Positions 25,965 to 35,112 are shown, counted from the stretch's first letter. The stretch is DNA of 59,213 bases from Vaginisenegalia massiliensis (GCF_900604935.1 NZ_UWPC01000011.1:1-59213), one strand, 5' to 3'. Notes: generated from the letters alone by a model not told the origin. Numbers and translations are program-made.

Positions 25965-28900
25965 TTATAAAATTCCTTTTAATTTTTCGCGTGTGATATA
26001 GTATTTCTTGCCTAAATAGCTTGTATGAATTTTTAAAACCTTCATACCTTTTTTGAGTCCTTTAATAGCACGACCATTTGATGGTTTTCCTAAAACAGGT
26101 AGGATTTCCTTTTCCCATTGAGTTGAAGTAATAGGTTTCAATTCAAAATAATTTACATTATTGGTAGTTCTCGATTGATATAATCCTTCCACCATCTCAT
26201 CACCATATTGAATTTGAATCCGATCTCCCCGATAAAGCGAGAATCTAAACTCACTATCTGACGATACCTTCTCATCAACTAATAATTGCTCATATGTGGC
26301 TTTTGGTACCCCATATTGTCCATTAATATATTGACAATGATTATACTTAATGCCAACCAATTCAAAACAATCACGAGATGGACTATAGTAAACATCGGTC
26401 CGCCACGGATTCAGTTGATTCAAAATAACTCGTCGACCATTGACCGTTTCTTCAATTGGCTGACCACTTGGCGTCTTCGTAATATTTAAATGAGAGCCTA
26501 GTTTCTTATCATAGTATTTCAAGGACCGGATAATCGGACCATTGCCTTTTTTTGAATATTTCTGAATACCTGGAATAGCCTGATCTTCACAATACTTTTT
26601 AAATGGTGATTGCGGAATTCGTTTTACTTTATTATTTGCCTGTTCAACTTCTTTGAAATCAGGATATGTTGCAGCAATTTCAAGTAAAATTTCATAAGTT
26701 TTTGGATCAATGTCTTTCATTAACAAGTCATCTTGATGCTTTTTGAACTCTTCCCAACCATCTTCTGAATAAATGTCGCTAATTTTCTTAATTGTATAGA
26801 CCTCTTTATTTTCGACTTCTTTACCTTTCTTTACCGTATAGGTAATTCGATTACGCGTCGAATAAAGCGTCGCGTCACTGACTTTTCGATTCCACTTGTG
26901 GTCTACTTGATGAGAAAACTTAATTCGAGAATACAGTTTGAGTGGTGTTAAATCAGCAATAAAGTCTGGCCACTGATCTAAACTATAAGCTTTTTTATCG
27001 TCATATTTGCGTTTTTTATATTCTCGATAATCTATAAATTCGCCAGTAGCTAAATCAATCATAACCGGTTTGTCATCAACAATTCGGTACTCATACGGTT
27101 CAATTTTTACAAATGGAGATACAGCACAAAGCGTCGCATCTACTGCATGATGATGATGAGTCTCTCTCATTTTATCTAACATCCAGCGTTTTCTCAGTGT
27201 ATGAGTGAAACTACCACTCACTACTTTGACCTTAGTATCCGACTCATAAAAGAAACTTTGCAAGGTATTCATTACCACGCGACTTGAGTAACGAGTATCA
27301 TTCAGATTACGCTCAACGAAACGTTTGCGAATCTCTGGATTAAAGATATCACGTTCTTCCAGCAAATTCTGCTTCTTATATTTCTTGTATGGTCGAGACT
27401 TAACCCAAGCTACATATTGATCCCATGTTTGCCCTAATTTAGCACCATCCATGAAAGCTTGATATGGTGAACGTTGACCTTTTTCTTGGTTAGCTTCAGC
27501 ACGTACTAAGACTTTATTATTTAATGAATCATCCAAGGAAATAGACAAGGGAATAATATGATCGACTTCAGTTCGGTCAGAGAAGACTTCTTCAGGTAAA
27601 ATAGGTTTTCCTGAATAAGCACAAATACCATCTTGTTCATAGTAATATAAAAGTTTTTTAGCATATTTCGGTTTACGCATTTCAAAATTAAAACGTTCTT
27701 CTGTCCAACCTGATTTTTCTAAGAAATATTTCTGACTCGCATCTTTTCGATTCAAATTGTCCTTTTGAATCTTCTTGATCGTATCTACTTGATCCTTTTC
27801 ATTTTTATCACGGGGCATCTCAACCGTTACGTAGCTGATATTGTCTTTTCCATAGCGATCAATCAATTCATTCATTACTTTGAAGGCCTGCTTGATTGTT
27901 TTGGCTACGGTCGGATTAAAAATTTGCTCAATCGTTTCTTCAACTGGCAAGTGGCTATATTGGGCATAATGACCTCTCAGCTCTTTCTTGATACCCATCC
28001 GTTCCAGTATTGTATTTTGTTCATCGGACGTATTTAATAATTCCGGAATTAATTCCTTCATTAATTCATCTGAAAAACTATGCCAAGAAGCTTGACTTGC
28101 TTTACTTCTTAATTTAGCAAAATTATTAAGTACAATTTCTTTAATTACTAGCTCAAGATCCGGTAATTCAACATCAATCGTATGTTCGACCGCATCAATA
28201 TCAGTATTTAGTGTTATGATTCGACCCAACATATTGACTGTATCTTCTGGAATATCATTTAATTCAAGCCCATTTTCAGCAAAAATTTGTCGCCATGCTC
28301 GATATGTTTTCATTGTATGTAATTCAGGTTTTTCATTCTTATCGATACGAAAGCCTTTTACATCTTCTTTGCTAAGATTCAAAATTTTTAATAAAGTACT
28401 TGGTCCGAATTGTTTAACATCTTGCGTCATTAAATAAGAAAGAACGTCCTCTTTCTCTGCTGGCGTCAATTTACTTTCCTCGCGTTTTATAGTCAAATTG
28501 TTTAAATCATTTAAGAGATTATATTTTTGTGCGGTTAAGCCCATCGTACTAGCTCTCAAGTTTCCTCGTATATCTTTACCAATTAATTGGTCAAAGATAT
28601 TTTCAGCTGGCTTACCATCGAAAGAATAATTTGCCCAACGCCCGTAAGGTGAATTATTTTTTTCATTTCCTGGTCCATGATAATAGGGTCTTTTGCGATA
28701 AACCAAGCCCGCTTCTTGACCAGTTCCTTTCTTTACAAAGAAATTAATAAAATCTTCGGTAATTTCACTATGGAATTGGCTTTGGCAACGTAAAATTCGC
28801 TCTAACTCCTGAGCGTAGGCCCTCACCGTAAATACGTTTAGTTGATACTCACCTTTAGCATTTAACCCGGTTCTCACTCTTCCGTTTTCTTGTAGCCTGT

Positions 28901-29357
28901 GTAGCTGAATTTGTCCCGGGGTAAATTCTTTTAATAGCATAGCATTCTTGGACACTTGATCCTTATAGGCTTGTCCTTCACTTGCTGCTTCAACACTGTC
29001 TTCATCCAAGTAGCTAATTCCACGTTTTTTTATTATATGAAGAACTACTTTATAGATTTCACTTTTCGATAAGGCTTGATCTAGCCCCTTTACCCTTAAT
29101 TCATAAGGGCAAACATGCTTTAATGAAACATCATTAGTAAAACCCTGACTTTCTAAATAGCGTTTCGCATCTTCTAAACGAGTATGGCGACGTCTCAATA
29201 AACGGCGGGTGCTCCGCGCGGTACGTCTATCCTTATTCTGATCACTATTTCGAGCCGTAAAAATACGTACCCCTAAATCCTCGATAAATCCGTTTTTTTC
29301 ATTCACTACACTCCAGCCGACACTGGCTATACCGAGATCAAGTCCAATACTATACAT
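25965..29357 (-). CDS. cas9: CRISPR-associated endonuclease Cas9, type II-A
   Basis: RNA-guided double-strand DNA nuclease of 1130 residues, close to the S. thermophilus CRISPR1 size class. RuvC-I has IGLDLG (Asp7). The arginine-rich bridge helix covers about 44-68, then the recognition lobe. RuvC-II has VEMPRD (Glu513). The HNH domain has VDHIIP (His600) and NNKV (Asn614). RuvC-III has HHHHAVDA (His737, Asp740). The C-terminal 330 residues hold the wedge and PAM-interacting domains. All catalytic residues are present. GGAGGG precedes the ATG. The PAM cannot be read from sequence, but relatives with this tracrRNA type use A-rich PAMs. Confidence 0.97.
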   Translation of the reverse strand: MYSIGLDLGIASVGWSVVNEKNGFIEDLGVRIFTARNSDQNKDRRTARSTRRLLRRRHTRLEDAKRYLESQGFTNDVSLKHVCPYELRVKGLDQALSKSEIYKVVLHIIKKRGISYLDEDSVEAASEGQAYKDQVSKNAMLLKEFTPGQIQLHRLQENGRVRTGLNAKGEYQLNVFTVRAYAQELERILRCQSQFHSEITEDFINFFVKKGTGQEAGLVYRKRPYYHGPGNEKNNSPYGRWANYSFDGKPAENIFDQLIGKDIRGNLRASTMGLTAQKYNLLNDLNNLTIKREESKLTPAEKEDVLSYLMTQDVKQFGPSTLLKILNLSKEDVKGFRIDKNEKPELHTMKTYRAWRQIFAENGLELNDIPEDTVNMLGRIITLNTDIDAVEHTIDVELPDLELVIKEIVLNNFAKLRSKASQASWHSFSDELMKELIPELLNTSDEQNTILERMGIKKELRGHYAQYSHLPVEETIEQIFNPTVAKTIKQAFKVMNELIDRYGKDNISYVTVEMPRDKNEKDQVDTIKKIQKDNLNRKDASQKYFLEKSGWTEERFNFEMRKPKYAKKLLYYYEQDGICAYSGKPILPEEVFSDRTEVDHIIPLSISLDDSLNNKVLVRAEANQEKGQRSPYQAFMDGAKLGQTWDQYVAWVKSRPYKKYKKQNLLEERDIFNPEIRKRFVERNLNDTRYSSRVVMNTLQSFFYESDTKVKVVSGSFTHTLRKRWMLDKMRETHHHHAVDATLCAVSPFVKIEPYEYRIVDDKPVMIDLATGEFIDYREYKKRKYDDKKAYSLDQWPDFIADLTPLKLYSRIKFSHQVDHKWNRKVSDATLYSTRNRITYTVKKGKEVENKEVYTIKKISDIYSEDGWEEFKKHQDDLLMKDIDPKTYEILLEIAATYPDFKEVEQANNKVKRIPQSPFKKYCEDQAIPGIQKYSKKGNGPIIRSLKYYDKKLGSHLNITKTPSGQPIEETVNGRRVILNQLNPWRTDVYYSPSRDCFELVGIKYNHCQYINGQYGVPKATYEQLLVDEKVSSDSEFRFSLYRGDRIQIQYGDEMVEGLYQSRTTNNVNYFELKPITSTQWEKEILPVLGKPSNGRAIKGLKKGMKVLKIHTSYLGKKYYITREKLKGIL

Positions 29358-29374
29358 ATTTTCCCTCCATCAAA

Positions 29375-29388
29375 TGAAAGCGTTTATA
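29375..29388 (+). promoter_or_regulatory. cre-like site at the cas9 start
   Basis: TGAAAGCGTTTATA matches the catabolite-responsive element consensus TGWNANCGNTNWCA at all but one fixed position. It covers the predicted cas9 transcription start, where CcpA binding would repress. Confidence 0.5.
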
Positions 29389-29393
29389 AACCG

Positions 29394-29421
29394 ATTATAG
29401 CACCTTTTTAAGCTTTGTTAA
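29394..29421 (-). promoter_or_regulatory. cas9 promoter
   Basis: TTAACA (29416-29421), 16 bases, extended -10 TGCTATAAT (TATAAT at 29394-29399) on the minus strand. Confidence 0.7.
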
Positions 29422-29477
29422 GATATTTTTAATATGAATTATTATTAAAAATCATCAAACTATACATTATCGCTATT

Positions 29478-29514
29478 CAAGATATTTTTATCGTTTTTCG
29501 ATAAAAATATCTTG
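29478..29514. repeat. 16-base-arm palindrome in the cas9 divergent region
   Basis: CAAGATATTTTTATCG-TTTTT-CGATAAAAATATCTTG is a perfect inverted repeat. A third copy of its core AAGATATTTTTA lies at 29420-29431, on the cas9 -35. The right arm overlaps the -35 of the divergent operon promoter (TTGTTT 29512-29517, 17 bases, TATATT 29535-29540). It could be an operator, or a terminator-like hairpin. Confidence 0.7.
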
Positions 29515-29548
29515 TTTTTCAATAATTAAGGTGTTATATTTAGCATGT

Positions 29549-29566
29549 CAGAAAGGACGCTTTCTG
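29549..29566 (+). promoter_or_regulatory. short inverted repeat before DUF2975 gene
   Basis: CAGAAAG-GACG-CTTTCTG, just after the predicted start of the divergent operon; possible binding site for its XRE regulator. Confidence 0.4.
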
Positions 29567-29594
29567 TATTTCTTAATCCATGGAGGAAAATTTT

Positions 29595-30080
29595 ATGAAC
29601 GAGACAAATCAGCAACAACAAATGAATCACGAGAATACCAGTATCTTACTCACTAAGATTTGCTTAGCCATTTTTTTCATCGTTGCCATTCTAATGCTTT
29701 TCAATGGTCCTTACTTGGTTGCCCAATTTGATGGCCGCTCTACCCCTTTATTTGGAGGAGACTTACGCCGAAATTTACTTCTGCTCAGCGGTTATATATG
29801 TGGTGGCTTGGCCCTTCTATTTATCTCAAGCTTCTACCGCTTAATCGATCGAATTGGTCGAGACCAAGTCTTCACATCGGAAAACGTCACTTGCTTGCGC
29901 TATATTGGTTGGGAAATCCAAGTAGTGACCCTGATTGCTTTAATCATGGGCCTCACTTGCTATCTTCCTTTACTTGCTATTGCAGTGGCCGGCGGTTTTA
30001 TGGTTTTAGTTCTGCGTGTCGTTCGCAATGCTTTCGGCAAAGCGGTCGCAATGCAAGATGAACTAACTTACACCATATAG
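29595..30080 (+). CDS. DUF2975 family membrane protein
   Basis: A 161-residue protein with four predicted membrane segments, near residues 20-45, 60-85, 105-125 and 130-150. DUF2975 proteins are almost always followed by a small XRE regulator, as here 11 bases downstream, and their function is unknown. The start is set by TGGAGG before the ATG at 29595. It heads a plus-strand operon divergent from cas9. Confidence 0.8.
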   Translation: MNETNQQQQMNHENTSILLTKICLAIFFIVAILMLFNGPYLVAQFDGRSTPLFGGDLRRNLLLLSGYICGGLALLFISSFYRLIDRIGRDQVFTSENVTCLRYIGWEIQVVTLIALIMGLTCYLPLLAIAVAGGFMVLVLRVVRNAFGKAVAMQDELTYTI

Positions 30081-30091
30081 GAGGGCTTACG

Positions 30092-30367
30092 ATGATCCAA
30101 ATTAATTTAGATGTAGTAATGGCTCAGCGTCATATGAGTGCAGGAGAATTGGCCGAACGGATTGATTTGACGTCTGCTAATTTGTCTATTCTCAAGAATA
30201 ATAAAGCCAAGGCGATTCGCTTCTCGACCTTAAATGCCATCTGTCGAGAGCTGAATTGCCAGCCGGGAGACATAATCGAATATCTTCCCGACCCTGGCGA
30301 TCAACTATTGGAGGAAGACAATCATGACTCAAAATCTAACCCCGACTCAGCTAACAAACACACCTGA
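30092..30367 (+). CDS. XRE/Cro family helix-turn-helix regulator
   Basis: A 91-residue DNA-binding protein of the YozG-like group: MSAGELAERIDLTSANLSILKNN forms the HTH and RFSTLNAICRELNCQPGDIIEY the conserved end. The last 25 residues are acidic and polar. AGGAGGG precedes the ATG. It overlaps the next gene by 44 bases, so the stop is deep within the neighbour's start region. It probably controls its own operon; the inverted repeats upstream of the operon are candidate sites. Confidence 0.88.
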   Translation: MIQINLDVVMAQRHMSAGELAERIDLTSANLSILKNNKAKAIRFSTLNAICRELNCQPGDIIEYLPDPGDQLLEEDNHDSKSNPDSANKHT

Positions 30368-31742
30368 GTCTCCAACACAACCAAAGCCAAAAACTTTCTT
30401 TGGAATTAATCTTGATCAACAGATCGCGACTTTCAATCCACAAGATCACACCCAACTTAAACTAGCTAGCTTATTTACCTATCCGTTAGCTTTCTTCTAT
30501 GTATTAACCTTGTTTAACAACCGTCCCCATCTCTACTTTCCGGTCACTTTAGCCATCATCTTTCTAGTTGAATATTTACATCGAGTCATCCTATCAAATC
30601 AGGTTAATTCCACCTCGATCCCTAAATTAGAGAGCTGGTTTTTCCTTATTTCGAGCCTGATACAAGCTTTAGCCTTGTCCGTCTTTGGCTATCATCATCC
30701 CTTTGATTTGATTCAGATAGTGGCTTTACACATTTGTTTGGTTTTCTATATCTTAGCTCGCAATGGGAAGTTAATCGAAGGTAAATTGGGAATCATGCTT
30801 TATCAAGAACTTTGGTTAGGTATGATTGAACTTCCGGTTGAAAATATGTTTACACGTTTAGCCCTAGCTAGAACCAAAGTCACGAATCATATCGATTCGC
30901 TGATTAAAAAGCCTACTTTTCCAATCAAGTTTATTTTGATCACCTTGTGCGGACTTGTACCCATTTTGATTTTCGTTTGGAGTCAATTGGCTCAAGTCTC
31001 CCAAAATTTTGCCACGCAGACAAGCCAATTTACCAACCTCATCGGTCGCTTGTTCCACCAAATCTTCGGAGCCTTCGACTTGAGCAATGATATTGGTTAT
31101 CTAATCCTTTCGCTTCCTTTTGGTATGTTAATCTTTGGGTTAATGGTTGGGTCATTGCGTTCTACTTCTTATCACGACCGCTACCAAAAATTGATGAAAC
31201 GAATCTTACCTATGCGCATCTTTCCTAAAATTTCCGTCTATTTGGTCATTTACAGTTTATGTGCGGTCTATGCCTTGTTTATCTGTTTAGCCATGAATGA
31301 CATCTTCCGTATCACGCTCCAACATTTGACACCCCAAGCGGCGTCAACCTTGGCTGTCACTGGCTTCTGGCAACTGGTTCGTGTCGCAATTGTCAACTTT
31401 ATTGTACTTGCCATCTTCTATCTGATTGCTAAAGAACCTCTCTGGGACCAACCTGGAACGCGACTTGCTTTGGCGATTCTTTTCCTTTTCACAACTGCTT
31501 TTGCCTTGATTGCTGCTTGGAAACTTTGCGGCGTCTATATTTTGAACTATGGTCCGACTCCTAAGCGCCTTCTTTCTGCTTGGTTCGTCATCGTACTTAC
31601 AGGCTGGTCAGGACTTACACTTGCTCGCCTACTTAAACCCCTTGAAGCTTGGCGCTATGGCATCCTCTTTGCTGTCTTTTCTTTTAGTCTCTTTATGTTG
31701 AGTTTTAATTGGCTCTTAGCCATTAAACCATTGAGTCACTAG
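30324..31742 (+). CDS. DUF4153-like polytopic membrane protein
   Basis: A 472-residue integral membrane protein with about twelve hydrophobic segments after a polar, proline-rich N terminus (residues 1-40). The late motif VYILNYGPTPKRLLSAWF resembles the YGxTxxR motif of DUF4153/DUF4173 proteins. TTGGAGGAAG lies just before the ATG at 30324, which supports a start inside the regulator gene. It sits between the DUF2975/XRE pair and two paralogous small membrane-anchored proteins. Role unknown; an envelope function is an inference. Confidence 0.7.
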   Translation: MTQNLTPTQLTNTPESPTQPKPKTFFGINLDQQIATFNPQDHTQLKLASLFTYPLAFFYVLTLFNNRPHLYFPVTLAIIFLVEYLHRVILSNQVNSTSIPKLESWFFLISSLIQALALSVFGYHHPFDLIQIVALHICLVFYILARNGKLIEGKLGIMLYQELWLGMIELPVENMFTRLALARTKVTNHIDSLIKKPTFPIKFILITLCGLVPILIFVWSQLAQVSQNFATQTSQFTNLIGRLFHQIFGAFDLSNDIGYLILSLPFGMLIFGLMVGSLRSTSYHDRYQKLMKRILPMRIFPKISVYLVIYSLCAVYALFICLAMNDIFRITLQHLTPQAASTLAVTGFWQLVRVAIVNFIVLAIFYLIAKEPLWDQPGTRLALAILFLFTTAFALIAAWKLCGVYILNYGPTPKRLLSAWFVIVLTGWSGLTLARLLKPLEAWRYGILFAVFSFSLFMLSFNWLLAIKPLSH

Positions 31743-31753
31743 GAGGTTAGCTC

Positions 31754-32242
31754 ATGTCCAAAGTCCAAAAATATGTTTTGATTTTTCTCCTTATTTCAGC
31801 TGGCATCCTCTTTAGCTCCATAAATATCTATGACTATTCGCTCTATTATTGCCAACATATAGAAAAACCGATCAAAGGTCCTGTTCTTCTAAAATATATC
31901 ATCAAAGATCATCAACGCTTTAGTGATGATATCGCCGATGATGATTATTTTTACGCTTTAGATGACAACCTATCCTATTCCTATGATGAAGTATCTGATC
32001 AATCCATCCTTCTTATAGACCAAACCATCTACACCTACGGATCTAACGGCCTCTTAATCGACGTCCAAAATCAGGAAGATAATTTTGATTCAGAAGAGAC
32101 CGATTCTTTAACACCAGAAATGGAACAAGCGGGTAATCACTATCGAAACAGCTTCATTCAGCAAGAAATTAAGAAAATCAAAGCTCCCTATGTCAATTTG
32201 CAGTGGCTCTATAATTTCAGCCAACTAGCTAAATCATCCTAG
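31754..32242 (+). CDS. membrane-anchored hypothetical protein, paralogue 1
   Basis: A 162-residue protein with one N-terminal membrane segment (about 8-27), which could be an uncleaved signal, and an acidic extracytoplasmic domain. The end PYVNLQWLYNFSQL is shared with the next gene, as is a SILLIDQTIYTYGSNGLL stretch that matches AVLIVDNEVFYYDQNNQL there. AGGAGG precedes the ATG. I do not recognise a family. Confidence 0.7.
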   Translation: MSKVQKYVLIFLLISAGILFSSINIYDYSLYYCQHIEKPIKGPVLLKYIIKDHQRFSDDIADDDYFYALDDNLSYSYDEVSDQSILLIDQTIYTYGSNGLLIDVQNQEDNFDSEETDSLTPEMEQAGNHYRNSFIQQEIKKIKAPYVNLQWLYNFSQLAKSS

Positions 32243-32289
32243 CGCTTTAATGACTAAAAATGACCGCTATGAAAGGGAGTGGAATACCC

Positions 32290-32796
32290 ATGAATCCGTT
32301 TAAACACGTCTTTTCTCTATTATTTGTGATTTTTGGCGGTGGATGTCTAATCTTATCTAATTTCGTCATTCATAACGACTATTATCAACGCCATCTCAAT
32401 CAGTCAAGTTTGGCGAATGACAATATCTTGGCAGCCATGCAGGTAAAACCTGACATCAAAGGCTATTATCGACTAAAAGATACAGTGGAAGAGTCGACAT
32501 ACGAGTCCTCATCTCAGGCGGACCCCATCTTCTTTATTGATAACGATGACCAGTTAGCTGTCCTCATCGTTGACAACGAAGTCTTTTATTATGATCAAAA
32601 TAACCAATTGGTTAAGTATAATGCTAACGATGACGACTATACTTCACATGATCAAACTCGCTTCTCGCCTACTATTCTTAAACGTGCTCAAGCTCATCGT
32701 CTAGCCTTCCTTGAAGCTTACAAGCACCGAGAAATTACCCCATGGCTCAACTTACAATGGCTTTACAATACCCTTCATATCAAACATTATACCTAA
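32290..32796 (+). CDS. membrane-anchored hypothetical protein, paralogue 2
   Basis: A 168-residue protein that is a diverged tandem copy of the gene before it: one N-terminal membrane segment (HVFSLLFVIFGGGCLIL), an acidic domain, and the shared end PWLNLQWLYNTLHI. The start is set by AAAGGGAG before the ATG at 32290. Last gene of the five-gene operon; a strong terminator follows. Confidence 0.7.
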   Translation: MNPFKHVFSLLFVIFGGGCLILSNFVIHNDYYQRHLNQSSLANDNILAAMQVKPDIKGYYRLKDTVEESTYESSSQADPIFFIDNDDQLAVLIVDNEVFYYDQNNQLVKYNANDDDYTSHDQTRFSPTILKRAQAHRLAFLEAYKHREITPWLNLQWLYNTLHIKHYT

Positions 32797-32800
32797 AAGA

Positions 32801-32836
32801 CAAAAGCTCTCTTTCTAGTTCGAAAGAGAGCTTTTG
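32801..32836. terminator. bidirectional terminator
   Basis: CAAAAGCTCTCTTTC / GAAAGAGAGCTTTTG, perfect 15-base arms between convergent operons. Confidence 0.85.
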
Positions 32837-32837
32837 C

Positions 32838-33776
32838 TTATTTCGTTAATCGACAATTCTTTGCACCTTGATGAGTATTCCTTCTAGCCAACTCATCATC
32901 GATGGCATTGAGGACTTCCCATTTATTCAAACTCCACATCGGCCCAACTAAAGTGTCGCGGGGGGCATCACCGGTTAAGCGATGAATAATAATTTCTGGC
33001 GGAATTAATTCTAACTGATCACACACTAGATTGACATAGTCATCCATCTCCATCAATTGTAAGTCACCTGCTTTATAGTCCAACATCATTTTGGTCTTGC
33101 GCATCAAATGTAAGAGATGAATCTTGATTCCTTGAATATCCGAATCAAGAAAAGTGCGGCGAACATTTTCAATCATCATGTCATAGGTTTCGCCTGGCAG
33201 ACCATTAATGAGATGGGTACAAACTGGAATGTTATGCGCCCGCAATTTAGCCACGCCGTCCAAATAAGTCGCATAGTCATGGGCACGATTAATTCGCTGA
33301 CTGGTTTGATCATGAACGGTTTGTAGGCCTAGCTCGACCCACATATAGTAGCGTTGATTCAACTCGGCTAAGTAGTCAACGGTCTCCGCTGGCAAGCAAT
33401 CAGGACGAGTGGCTATCATTATGCCCACTACGCCTGGTTGATTAACGACTTGTTCAAACCGATGCCGCAAAACCTCTACAGGGGCATGCGTATTGGTGAA
33501 ATTCTGGAAATAGGCGATATATTTATGGGCATGAGGCCATTTACCGTGTAGCTTATCAATTCCTTTGACCATCTGGATGGGCAAGGGATCCAAGCGACTT
33601 CCTGCAAAGTCACCGGAGCCCGATGCCGAGCAGAAGGTACAGCCGCCATGTGCCACTGTTCCATCACGATTGGGACAATTAAAGCCTCCATCCAACGATA
33701 CCTTAAAGACTTTCTCACCAAAAGTAGTTTTCAAGTGATTATTCCACGTATTATAGCGTTTAAGATCATTCGACAT
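32838..33776 (-). CDS. ytqA: TIGR01212 family radical SAM protein
   Basis: A 312-residue radical SAM enzyme of the YtqA/YhcC family. The cluster-binding cysteines are in CPNRDGTVAHGGCTFC, a spacing longer than CxxxCxxC that is characteristic of this family. AAGGAG precedes the ATG at 33776. It is followed by a bidirectional terminator. Substrate not established; family members have been connected to tRNA or anaerobic functions. Confidence 0.85.
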   Translation of the reverse strand: MSNDLKRYNTWNNHLKTTFGEKVFKVSLDGGFNCPNRDGTVAHGGCTFCSASGSGDFAGSRLDPLPIQMVKGIDKLHGKWPHAHKYIAYFQNFTNTHAPVEVLRHRFEQVVNQPGVVGIMIATRPDCLPAETVDYLAELNQRYYMWVELGLQTVHDQTSQRINRAHDYATYLDGVAKLRAHNIPVCTHLINGLPGETYDMMIENVRRTFLDSDIQGIKIHLLHLMRKTKMMLDYKAGDLQLMEMDDYVNLVCDQLELIPPEIIIHRLTGDAPRDTLVGPMWSLNKWEVLNAIDDELARRNTHQGAKNCRLTK

Positions 33777-33798
33777 CTTGCTAGCTCCTTTATACCAC

Positions 33799-33825
33799 TA
33801 AAAAAACGCCAAATTCCTCGGCGTT
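33799..33825 (-). terminator. tRNA-Arg terminator
   Basis: AACGCC-GAGGAATTT-GGCGTT followed by T residues on the minus strand, just after the tRNA. Confidence 0.75.
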
Positions 33826-33830
33826 CATAA

Positions 33831-33902
33831 TCTTCCCAGTAGGAATTGAACCTACATCTAAGACTTAGGAGGTCCTTGTAATATCCATTATACTATGGGA
33901 AG
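33831..33902 (-). tRNA. tRNA-Arg (CCT)
   Basis: A 72-base cloverleaf: acceptor CTTCCCA / TGGGAAG, anticodon arm AGGAC-CTCCTAA-GTCTT giving anticodon CCT (codon AGG), T arm GTAGGTTCAATTCCTAC, discriminator A. CCA is not encoded. It stands alone with a terminator. Confidence 0.95.
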
Positions 33903-33949
33903 GGATCGTCTAAATTCGATTACAATTAAACTAACTTCTATTTTACCAT

Positions 33950-33991
33950 AAATTTTGCCTCGAGCGAGAAGCTTCGAGGCAAAAATTTTAT
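33950..33991 (-). terminator. hairpin after the oxidoreductase gene
   Basis: TTGCCTCGA / TCGAGGCAA arms with flanking A/T that extend the stem; likely the terminator of the Gfo/Idh/MocA gene, though the T run is partly in the stem. Confidence 0.5.
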
Positions 33992-34005
33992 CAGGCTAGA
34001 CAAAC

Positions 34006-35028
34006 TTACTGGTCAGCTTCTAATTTGCTAATAGCTTGTTCAAGTATTTCCATCTGTAATAGGGTTTCTTGATCAGATACTAATTTAGGTGCCCCATGAG
34101 CTATACTTTGATAGATTGCCTCATAAAAACGACTATAATCTCCAACTTGTGAAACCACCGTCTCCTCATGGAATTGACCCGCTTCATCTTGATAGGTTAA
34201 AACCCCATAATCTTCGGGTTGATCCAAACCAAAATCAGCCTGAGTTGGCATATAGAAACGCTTGAGATCAGCCTCTTGTCGATCCTTCTTGGCCTTAACG
34301 AACATGCCTTGTTTACCATAAACGACAAAACTAGGACGTTCTTTAATCCGGAAATAGGAAGATTTGACTGACACTTTCAAGGCCCCATAGTAGAAATCCA
34401 AATCAAAATAGTCGTTCATCCGCCCCTTGCCTAGTAATTGTCGAACATCATAATGTACAGAGTCAGGACGACCGAAATAGCTGATTACTTGGTCAACTGT
34501 ATGACAAGCATGACCATAGAGATAGCTTTCCTCACGTGAATAATGGTCTGTTGCTAAAGGCACTTGCGGTCTAAAATAATCAAAGTGCATTTCTAATTCT
34601 AACAAGTCCCCTAGGCGACCGCTCTCTATCACTTTTTGCACGGTTAAGAAATCCGCATCAAAACGCCGGTTTTGATAAGCTTGAATAAAGAGATCTTTCT
34701 GTTCAGCTAAAGCAAATAATTCTTGTGCTTGAGCCAAAGTCGCTGTGAAAGGCTTCTCAACGAGGACATTGTGTCCGTGCTCGAGGCAGGCTTTTGCATA
34801 ATGATAATGCCACTGATTTGGCGTCGCCACAACCACCAAATCTAATTGACGATCAAGATAAATATCGTCTAAATCTTGCGTATAATGTACTCCTTCCAAA
34901 GGTAGCCAATCGGTATTAGCCGAATGTGAGTAGATCGTCTTAATCTTAAAGCGGCCACTTTTTAGGGCAAAAGGGATATGGTAGCGATTGGTAGACTTGC
35001 CATTCCCGATATAAGCGATAGTTAACAT
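34006..35028 (-). CDS. Gfo/Idh/MocA family oxidoreductase
   Basis: A 340-residue NAD(P)-dependent oxidoreductase. The Rossmann motif IAYIGNGKSTNRYHIPFAL opens it, VVVATPNQWHYHYAKACLE and the conserved EKPF with its lysine (VLVEKPFTAT) follow, and the C-terminal alpha/beta substrate domain fills about 125-330. GGAGGAG precedes the ATG. It resembles YvaA/scyllo-inositol dehydrogenase-like members, but the substrate cannot be told. It stands alone. Confidence 0.9.
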   Translation of the reverse strand: MLTIAYIGNGKSTNRYHIPFALKSGRFKIKTIYSHSANTDWLPLEGVHYTQDLDDIYLDRQLDLVVVATPNQWHYHYAKACLEHGHNVLVEKPFTATLAQAQELFALAEQKDLFIQAYQNRRFDADFLTVQKVIESGRLGDLLELEMHFDYFRPQVPLATDHYSREESYLYGHACHTVDQVISYFGRPDSVHYDVRQLLGKGRMNDYFDLDFYYGALKVSVKSSYFRIKERPSFVVYGKQGMFVKAKKDRQEADLKRFYMPTQADFGLDQPEDYGVLTYQDEAGQFHEETVVSQVGDYSRFYEAIYQSIAHGAPKLVSDQETLLQMEILEQAISKLEADQ

Positions 35029-35112
35029 GGAACTCCTCCTTTTTCTCAGCTTATTTATTATAAACTAAGTCCATTAAGTAAGCCAAATAATGCTACTAAG
35101 CATTTTCATCCA

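Noticed and set aside
25965-29357. Assignment of the CRISPR locus to type II-C because Cas9 is only 1130 residues
   Set aside because: A csn2 gene, the ATTTGAG leader anchor and the CRISPR1-type tracrRNA place it in II-A.
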